DNA of 64,000 nt, taken from the NCBI GenBank assembly GCA_030681645.1, contig JAUXRX010000025.1:124001-188000 (forward strand), given 5' to 3'. Shown here one piece after another: positions 59,243-64,000 of the stretch. The notes below the pieces were generated by a model. That model had not been told where the DNA came from, made no database searches, and saw only the letters and a program-made list of their open reading frames with translations. This stretch comes from Archangium sp. GTDB lineage: Bacteria; Myxococcota; Myxococcia; Myxococcales; Myxococcaceae. The position numbers and the translations under genes were made by a program. The number at the start of each line of letters is the position of its first letter. Within the stretch, counting starts at the first letter, position 1.

Positions 59243-60811
59243 GTGACGATCACCATCGGAGTCCCGAAGGAAACGCTGCCCGGCGAAAAGCGGGTGGCGG
59301 CCACACCTGAATCCATCAAGAAGATCCGGGAGCGCGGTCTCGCCGTTCGCGTCGAGCGTGGGGCGGGTGTGGCAGCCGGCATCTCCGACGACCTCTACGT
59401 GGCCGCGGGCGCCGAGCTCACCGACGCTCCGTTCGATTCCGACGTGGTCTTCAAGGTGCGCCCGCCCAGCCTGGACGAGTGCGCGAAGCTCAAGGAAGGC
59501 GCGCTGCTGATCTCGATCTTGCAGCCGCTGAGCAACCCGGGGCTGGTGGACGCGCTCAAGGCGCGCAAGGTGTCGGCCCTGGCGCTGGAGAAGGTGCCCC
59601 GCATCACCCGCGCCCAGAAGATGGACGTGCTCTCGTCGATGGCCAACCTGTCGGGCTATCGCGCCGTCGTCGAGGCGGCCACGCACTACCAGGGCTTCTT
59701 CAGCCAGCAGATGACCGCGGCCGGCACCACGCCCCCCGCCAAGGTGCTGATCATCGGCGCAGGCGTCGCGGGCCTCGCGGCCGTCGGCGCAGCCCGGGCG
59801 CTGGGCGCCGACGTGCGCGCCTTCGACACCCGCGCCGCCGCGCGCGAGCAGGTCGAGAGCCTGGGCGCCCGCTTCCTCGAGGTGAAGATCAAGGAAAGCG
59901 GCGAAGGCCAGGGTGGCTACGCGAAGTCGATGTCGCCCGAGTTCATCGCCGCCGAGATGGAGCTCTTCCGGGTGCAGGCCCGGGAGTGCGACGTCATCAT
60001 CACCACCGCGCTGGTGCCCGGCACGAAGGCCCCCACCCTCGTGCCGCGTGACGTGGTGGAGTGCCTCAAGCCCGGCTCGGTGATCGTCGACATGGCCGCC
60101 GAGCAGGGCGGTAACTGCGAGCTGACCAGGCCCGGAGAGATCGCCATCCACAACGGGGTGCAGATCCTCGGCTTCACCGATCTGGCCAGCCGCATGGCGA
60201 CCACCTCGAGCAAGTTCTTCTCGATGAACCTGTGGCACCTGCTCGGCGAGTTCGGGAAGGGCGACAGCATCAACATCGATCTCGAGAACGACGTGGTGCG
60301 TCCGTCGCTGATCGTTCACAAGGGCGAGGTGCTCCCGCCTCCGCCGGTGAAGGAGCCGGCGCCCGCGCCCAAGCCGCCCCCACCCACAGCCAAGCCCGCG
60401 CAGCAGGCGATCCAGTCGCCCACCCGGCGCGCCTGGGGCAGCACCGTGGCGGGCCTCATCGCCATCAGCGTGCTCTTCGCGCTCAGCCGCTTCGCCCCTT
60501 CCGAGTTCCTCGAGCACTCCACCGTCTTCGTGCTGGCGTGCTTCGTGGGGTGGCAGGTCGTCTGGTCGGTCTCGGCCTCGCTGCACACGCCGCTGATGAG
60601 CGTCACCAACGCCATCTCGGGCATCATCATCATCGGCGGCATGCTGCAGGTGAGCGCCGACCTCGACATGGCGTCCATCCTCGGCGCGCTGGCGGTGCTG
60701 TTCGCGGCCATCAACATCGCCGGCGGGTTCCTGGTGACCAAGCGCATGCTCAAGATGTTCCAGCAGGGCGCTCCAGCTGAGAAGACGTCGTCCGGCGGGG
60801 GGCACCGATGA
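59243..60811 (+). CDS. pntA: NAD(P) transhydrogenase alpha subunit PntA
   Basis: Membrane-bound proton-translocating transhydrogenase subunit of 522 residues. N-terminal NAD domain (IGVPKETLPGEKRVAATPESIKKI; ILIIGAGVAGLAAVGAARALGADVRAFD), then a Pro/Ala-rich linker and a C-terminal membrane domain with four segments (HSTVFVLACFVGWQVVWSVSASLHTPLMSVTNAISGIIIIG), as in the fused E. coli PntA. GTG 59243 gives the family start; nearer upstream GTG 59216 is less likely. Overlaps pntB (ATGA). Confidence 0.95.
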   Translation: MTITIGVPKETLPGEKRVAATPESIKKIRERGLAVRVERGAGVAAGISDDLYVAAGAELTDAPFDSDVVFKVRPPSLDECAKLKEGALLISILQPLSNPGLVDALKARKVSALALEKVPRITRAQKMDVLSSMANLSGYRAVVEAATHYQGFFSQQMTAAGTTPPAKVLIIGAGVAGLAAVGAARALGADVRAFDTRAAAREQVESLGARFLEVKIKESGEGQGGYAKSMSPEFIAAEMELFRVQARECDVIITTALVPGTKAPTLVPRDVVECLKPGSVIVDMAAEQGGNCELTRPGEIAIHNGVQILGFTDLASRMATTSSKFFSMNLWHLLGEFGKGDSINIDLENDVVRPSLIVHKGEVLPPPPVKEPAPAPKPPPPTAKPAQQAIQSPTRRAWGSTVAGLIAISVLFALSRFAPSEFLEHSTVFVLACFVGWQVVWSVSASLHTPLMSVTNAISGIIIIGGMLQVSADLDMASILGALAVLFAAINIAGGFLVTKRMLKMFQQGAPAEKTSSGGGHR

Positions 60812-62244
60812 GCGGCTTTCTCGTCGTCGCGTACCTGATCGCGGGCGTGCTCTTCATCCGCTCGCTGGGCGGGCTCTCGAAGCAGGAGACCGCCACCCAG
60901 GGCAACGTGTTCGGCATCATGGGCATGTCGCTGGCCGTGGTGGTCACCTCGCTCGCGTGGCTCAACAAGGAAGGCGTGTTCGACCGCGGCATCTCGGGCC
61001 AGCTCATGGGCCTGGGCGTGCTGCTGGGCGCCGCCATCGTGGGTGGCGCCATCGGCGGAGTGCTCGCCAGGCGGGTCGAGATGACCGGAATGCCCGAGCT
61101 CGTCGCCATGCTGCACAGCTTCGTGGGCCTGGCGGCCGTGCTCGTCGGCTTCTCGTCGTACCTGCGCCCCGCGACGGCGGCCGCTGACGAGCTGCGCCAC
61201 CACGTGCACCAGGCGGAGATCTGGGTGGGCATCGCGGTCGGTGCCGTCACCCTCACCGGCAGCATCATCGCGTGGGCCAAGCTCAAGGGCTCGCTGTCGG
61301 GCAAGCCGCTGCTGTTGCCGGCGCGCCACGCGCTCAACGCGATCGTGGCGATGTCGATCATCGGGCTGGCCGTGCCTTTCCTGCAGTCGTCGGGCACCGA
61401 CGGCCTCGTCTACCTGGTCATCATGACCGTGCTGGCCTCGCTGCTGGGCGTGCACCTGGTGATGGCCATCGGCGGCGCTGACATGCCGGTCGTCGTCTCG
61501 CTGCTCAACAGCTACTCGGGCTGGGCGGCGGCGGCGGCGGGCTTCATGCTCAGCAACGACCTGCTCATCGTGACGGGCGCGCTGGTGGGTTCCTCGGGCG
61601 CGATCCTCTCGATCATCATGTGCCGGGCGATGAACCGGTCGATCATCAACGTGATCTTCGGCGGCTTCGGCGCAGACGCGAAGCCAGGGGCAGCGCCCGC
61701 GGCCCTGCCCGCCGGCGAAGTGCGCGAGATGAAGGCCGACGAGGTCGGTCGCAAGTTGCTCGAGGCGCGGCAGGTGGTGATCGTGCCCGGCTACGGCATG
61801 GCCGTCTCGCGCGCGCAGGCCACCGTGAAGGAGCTCTCGGCCATCCTGCGAGAGAAGGGCATCAGGGTGCGCTTCGCCATTCACCCCGTGGCAGGCCGGC
61901 TCCCCGGCCACATGAACGTGCTGCTCGCCGAGGCGGGCGTGCCGTACGACACCGTGGAAGAGATGGAGCACATCAACCCGGACTTCCCCCAGACCGACGT
62001 GGTGTTGGTCATCGGCGCCAACGACATCGTCAACCCGGGCGCCCTCGATGATCCGACGTCGAGCATCTACGGCATGCCGGTGCTCGAGGTGTGGAAGTCG
62101 AAGCTGACCGTGGTGTTCAAGCGCGGCATGGCGGCCGGTTATGCCGGCGTCGAGAACCCGCTCTTCTATCTCGAGGGCACGCGCATGCTGTTCGGCGACG
62201 CGAAGAAGTCAGTCGATGCGCTGGTCGCGGAAGTGAAGAAGTAG
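60808..62244 (+). CDS. pntB: NAD(P) transhydrogenase beta subunit PntB
   Basis: Subunit of 478 residues with eight or nine membrane segments and a C-terminal NADP domain (VIVPGYGMAVSRAQATVKELS, GRLPGHMNVLLAEAGVPYDTVEEMEHINPDFPQTDVVLVIGANDIVNP, KRGMAAGYAGVENPLFY). With pntA it makes NADPH from NADH using the proton gradient. Stop followed immediately by a palindromic repeat. Confidence 0.97.
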   Translation: MSGFLVVAYLIAGVLFIRSLGGLSKQETATQGNVFGIMGMSLAVVVTSLAWLNKEGVFDRGISGQLMGLGVLLGAAIVGGAIGGVLARRVEMTGMPELVAMLHSFVGLAAVLVGFSSYLRPATAAADELRHHVHQAEIWVGIAVGAVTLTGSIIAWAKLKGSLSGKPLLLPARHALNAIVAMSIIGLAVPFLQSSGTDGLVYLVIMTVLASLLGVHLVMAIGGADMPVVVSLLNSYSGWAAAAAGFMLSNDLLIVTGALVGSSGAILSIIMCRAMNRSIINVIFGGFGADAKPGAAPAALPAGEVREMKADEVGRKLLEARQVVIVPGYGMAVSRAQATVKELSAILREKGIRVRFAIHPVAGRLPGHMNVLLAEAGVPYDTVEEMEHINPDFPQTDVVLVIGANDIVNPGALDDPTSSIYGMPVLEVWKSKLTVVFKRGMAAGYAGVENPLFYLEGTRMLFGDAKKSVDALVAEVKK

Positions 62245-62245
62245 G

Positions 62246-62317
62246 TCTCCCTCTCCCTGCGCCAGCGGGGAAAGGCGAACTCGCGCCTCGAGGGGAAGGA
62301 GGGCCGGGGTGAGGGGC
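62246..62317. repeat. intergenic palindromic repeat, copy 10, with short insert
   Basis: TCTCCCTCTCCCTGCGCCAGCGGGG then a ~25-base insert and GGAGGGCCGGGGTGAGGGGC. It begins one base after the pntB stop and reaches close to the stop of the convergent small membrane gene. Confidence 0.85.
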
Positions 62318-62329
62318 GAACCGGGCCGC

Positions 62330-62593
62330 TCAGACCTTCCGAAGCATCGCGTAGCCGACGACGGCGGCGTGAAGCAGGGTGGCCAGCGGCGACAGGAAGA
62401 GTCGCGACTGCCCACAATCGCCAATCGTCGCGCTCAGCCAGAACCCGGGGTGGATGAGCAGCACCACGACCCCGACGACTGCCCCGACCCGCGACAGCGA
62501 CGAGCGAAGGGGAAGGCGGCGGATCACCGCCACGACGGTCAACGCGGCTGAGACGAGCAGGCAGACCCAACCCACCAGCGTCGACTGCCGCAT
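62330..62593 (-). CDS. small membrane protein
   Basis: Protein of 87 residues with about three membrane segments (VGWVCLLVSAALTVVAVI; AVVGVVVLLIHPGFWLSATIGDCGQ; ATLLHAAVVGYAML). The ATG 62593 was chosen because a longer reading to 62707 would take its first 20 residues (SLSLRSGERAGVRGALLP) from a palindromic repeat. Function not recognised. Confidence 0.6.
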   Translation of the reverse strand: MRQSTLVGWVCLLVSAALTVVAVIRRLPLRSSLSRVGAVVGVVVLLIHPGFWLSATIGDCGQSRLFLSPLATLLHAAVVGYAMLRKV

Positions 62594-62659
62594 CGCAGCC
62601 GCGGCGCCCGGCCCGCTGCAGGCCAGCGCCGCGCTGCTGCACAGGATGGGCAGCAGTGC

Positions 62660-62703
62660 GCCCCTCACCCCGGCCCTCTCCCCGCTTCGCAAGGAGAGGG
62701 AGA
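62660..62703. repeat. intergenic palindromic repeat, copy 11 (inverted)
   Basis: Inverted copy (GCCCCTCACCCCGGCCCTCTCCCCGCTTCGCAAGGAGAGGGAG) between the small membrane gene and the ilvE stop, 4 bases away. Confidence 0.92.
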
Positions 62704-62706
62704 ACA

Positions 62707-63774
62707 TCAGTCGATCGTCTGCAGCCAGCCGTGCTTGTCGGGCTTCACGCCGCGTTGGATCGCGCCGATCTCTTCGTACAGCTTCTGCGCCACCGGGCCG
62801 GGCTTGCCGCCGTTGATCACCAGCTTCTCGCCCACGAAGGCCAGCTCACCCACCGGGCTGATCACCGCCGCCGTGCCCGTGCCGAAGACCTCCTTCAACG
62901 TGCCGCTCTGGTTCGCCGCCTTGAGCTCCTTGATCGAGATTGGCCGCTCCTCGACCTCGAAGCCCATCTCCTTCGCCAGCACCAGCACCGAGTCGCGCGT
63001 CACGCCCGGAAGAATCGAATCAGACAGCGGCGGCGTCACCAGCGAGTTCCCGATCAGGAAGCACACGTTCATCGTGCCGACCTCCTCGACGAACTCGTGG
63101 TCCTTGCCGTCGAGCCAGAGCACCTGGTCGTAGCCTTCCTTCTTCGCCGTCATCGCCGACAACAGCGACGCCGCGTAGTTCGCGCCCGCCTTCGTCGCGC
63201 CCAGGCCACCGCGCGGCGCGCGCACGTCGTGGGTCTCGACCCAGATGCGCACCGCCTTGAGGCCCTTGCCGCCGAAGTAGCTGCCCGCGGGCGAGGCGAT
63301 CACGAAGTAGAGGTACTTCGTCGCCGGCCGCACCCCGAGGAACCCCTCGGTCGCGATCAAGGTGGGCCGCAGGTAGAGCGAGGTGCCTTCCGACTTCGGC
63401 ACCCAGTCCGCGTCGACCTTCACCAGCGCCTTCACCGCCGCTTCCATCTGCGCTTCGGTCGGCGTGGGCATGCACAGGCGCGGCGCCCCGTGCGCCATCC
63501 GCCTGGCGTGCTGCTCGGGCCGGAACAGGCGAATGTGGCCGTCGTCACCGCGGAAGGCCTTCGAGCCCTCGAACATCGCCTGGCCGTAGTGAAAGACGCC
63601 CGCGGCGGGGTCCATCTGGAAGGGCGCGTAGGGCTGAATGCGGGCGTCGAACCAGCCCTTCTCCGCCGAGTAGTCCATGGCGAAGAGGTGATCCGAGAAG
63701 AACTTCCCGAAGCCCAGCTCGGCCTCCGGAGGCTTCACTTTGGGGGTGGTGGTCTTCGTGATCCGGATGTCCAT
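62707..63774 (-). CDS. ilvE: branched-chain amino acid aminotransferase
   Basis: PLP enzyme of 355 residues interconverting leucine, isoleucine and valine with their keto acids. Fold-type IV marks: FSDHLFAMDYSAEKGW, QAMFEGSKAFRG, PLP Lys in RGGLGATKAGANYAASL, LDGKDHEFVEEVGTMNVCF, and GTGTAAVISPVG. The length and sequence match the eukaryotic/BCAT-like group rather than the ~310-residue IlvE. May supply branched precursors for iso-fatty acids, which myxobacteria use. Single gene, no operon neighbours visible. Confidence 0.95.
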   Translation of the reverse strand: MDIRITKTTTPKVKPPEAELGFGKFFSDHLFAMDYSAEKGWFDARIQPYAPFQMDPAAGVFHYGQAMFEGSKAFRGDDGHIRLFRPEQHARRMAHGAPRLCMPTPTEAQMEAAVKALVKVDADWVPKSEGTSLYLRPTLIATEGFLGVRPATKYLYFVIASPAGSYFGGKGLKAVRIWVETHDVRAPRGGLGATKAGANYAASLLSAMTAKKEGYDQVLWLDGKDHEFVEEVGTMNVCFLIGNSLVTPPLSDSILPGVTRDSVLVLAKEMGFEVEERPISIKELKAANQSGTLKEVFGTGTAAVISPVGELAFVGEKLVINGGKPGPVAQKLYEEIGAIQRGVKPDKHGWLQTID

Positions 63775-63859
63775 GGGGCGTACTCCTCCCCTCGGCAGCT
63801 ACTACGTGGCCCCTGACAGACCAAGGGCGCAGTACACCGGTACAGACGAACGCAGCGCG

Positions 63860-64000
63860 TCAGCACTCCACGATGTTGACGGCCAGGCCCCCGCGGGCGG
63901 TCTCCTTGTACTTCACGGACATATCAGCGCCGGTCGAGACCATCGTGGCGATGACCTTGTCCAGCGAGACCTTGTGCTTCCCGTCACCCGAGAGCGCCAG
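63860..64000 (-). CDS. sdaA: L-serine dehydratase (3' partial)
   Basis: Only the last 46 codons are in the window. They read DGKHKVSLDKVIATMVSTGA, then DMSVKYKETARGGLAVNIVEC, the conserved C-terminus of iron-sulfur L-serine ammonia-lyases (SdaA type); the final Cys and KYKETxRGGLAVN are diagnostic. The gene continues beyond 64000. Confidence 0.88.
   Translation of the reverse strand: MALSGDGKHKVSLDKVIATMVSTGADMSVKYKETARGGLAVNIVEC

Noticed and set aside
12813..62703. CRISPR-like reading of the repeated CCCTCTCC/GGAGAGGG elements
   Set aside because: Copies are dispersed kilobases apart with no spacer regularity and no cas genes.

Overview
The window is about 68-70% GC by eye, densely packed, and reads as the chromosome of a Myxococcota (delta-proteobacterial) bacterium. 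Pointers are an Hanks-type Ser/Thr kinase with a C-terminal PEGA-like tail, PEGA and OmpA proteins with thrombospondin-3 calcium repeats, a Kelch protein ending in a MYXO-CTERM-like tail (Cys-Ala-Cys, membrane segment, Arg), archaeal-type prolyl-tRNA synthetase, lipid A genes with lpxI, and many lipoproteins. No rRNA, tRNA, CRISPR or recognisable transposase gene was found, and no gene-free stretch exceeds 300 bases.

Layout. 1-3765: an ABC importer of the NitT/TauT type whose binding protein is fused to a peptidoglycan-binding OmpA domain, plus a membrane-anchored coiled-coil partner. 3768-8578: a putative secreted metalloprotease bracketed by 24-bp perfect inverted repeats, a DUF4398 lipoprotein/OmpA-TSP3 pair, and small proteins. 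8644-12778: Ser/Thr kinase, OmpA protein and two unknowns. 12860-18397: OPT transporter and the skp-lpxD-fabZ-lpxA-lpxI lipid A cluster. 18445-25666: receiver protein, multiheme lipoprotein, unknown pair, S9 peptidase and secreted proteins. 25777-29672: a three-gene operon of a SulP anion transporter fused to a gamma-carbonic anhydrase followed by two SPFH/band-7 membrane proteins; this is the most interesting system here, best read as a candidate bicarbonate uptake and interconversion machine on an SPFH scaffold. 29590-38750: Kelch protein, AhpD-like protein, a divergent RelA/SpoT-domain protein, two SDRs, proS and larC. 38858-43933: a receiver-like/pseudokinase protein, TPR-like protein, alanine racemase, nitrilase and methyltransferase. 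43876-46068: a compact exosortase-H module (IPTL-CTERM lectin-like substrate, XrtH, membrane partner). 46273-49848: small metabolic genes and modBC without modA. 49860-55651: a REC-PAS-GGDEF-EAL protein divergent from an acyl-CoA carboxylase pair. 55737-64000: secreted proteins, a CAP-like lipoprotein, LysR regulator, pntAB, ilvE and the end of an L-serine dehydratase gene.

Eleven copies of one short GC-rich palindromic repeat (core CCCTCTCC...GGAGAGGG followed by CCGGGGTGAGGGGC) sit between genes, usually right against a stop codon, and in places supply coding sequence to neighbouring small genes. A second repeat family (core GGGGACAGGCTGC) occurs at 3768, 4816 and 48320. Most operons are translationally coupled through ATGA/GTGA/TTGA stop-start overlaps.
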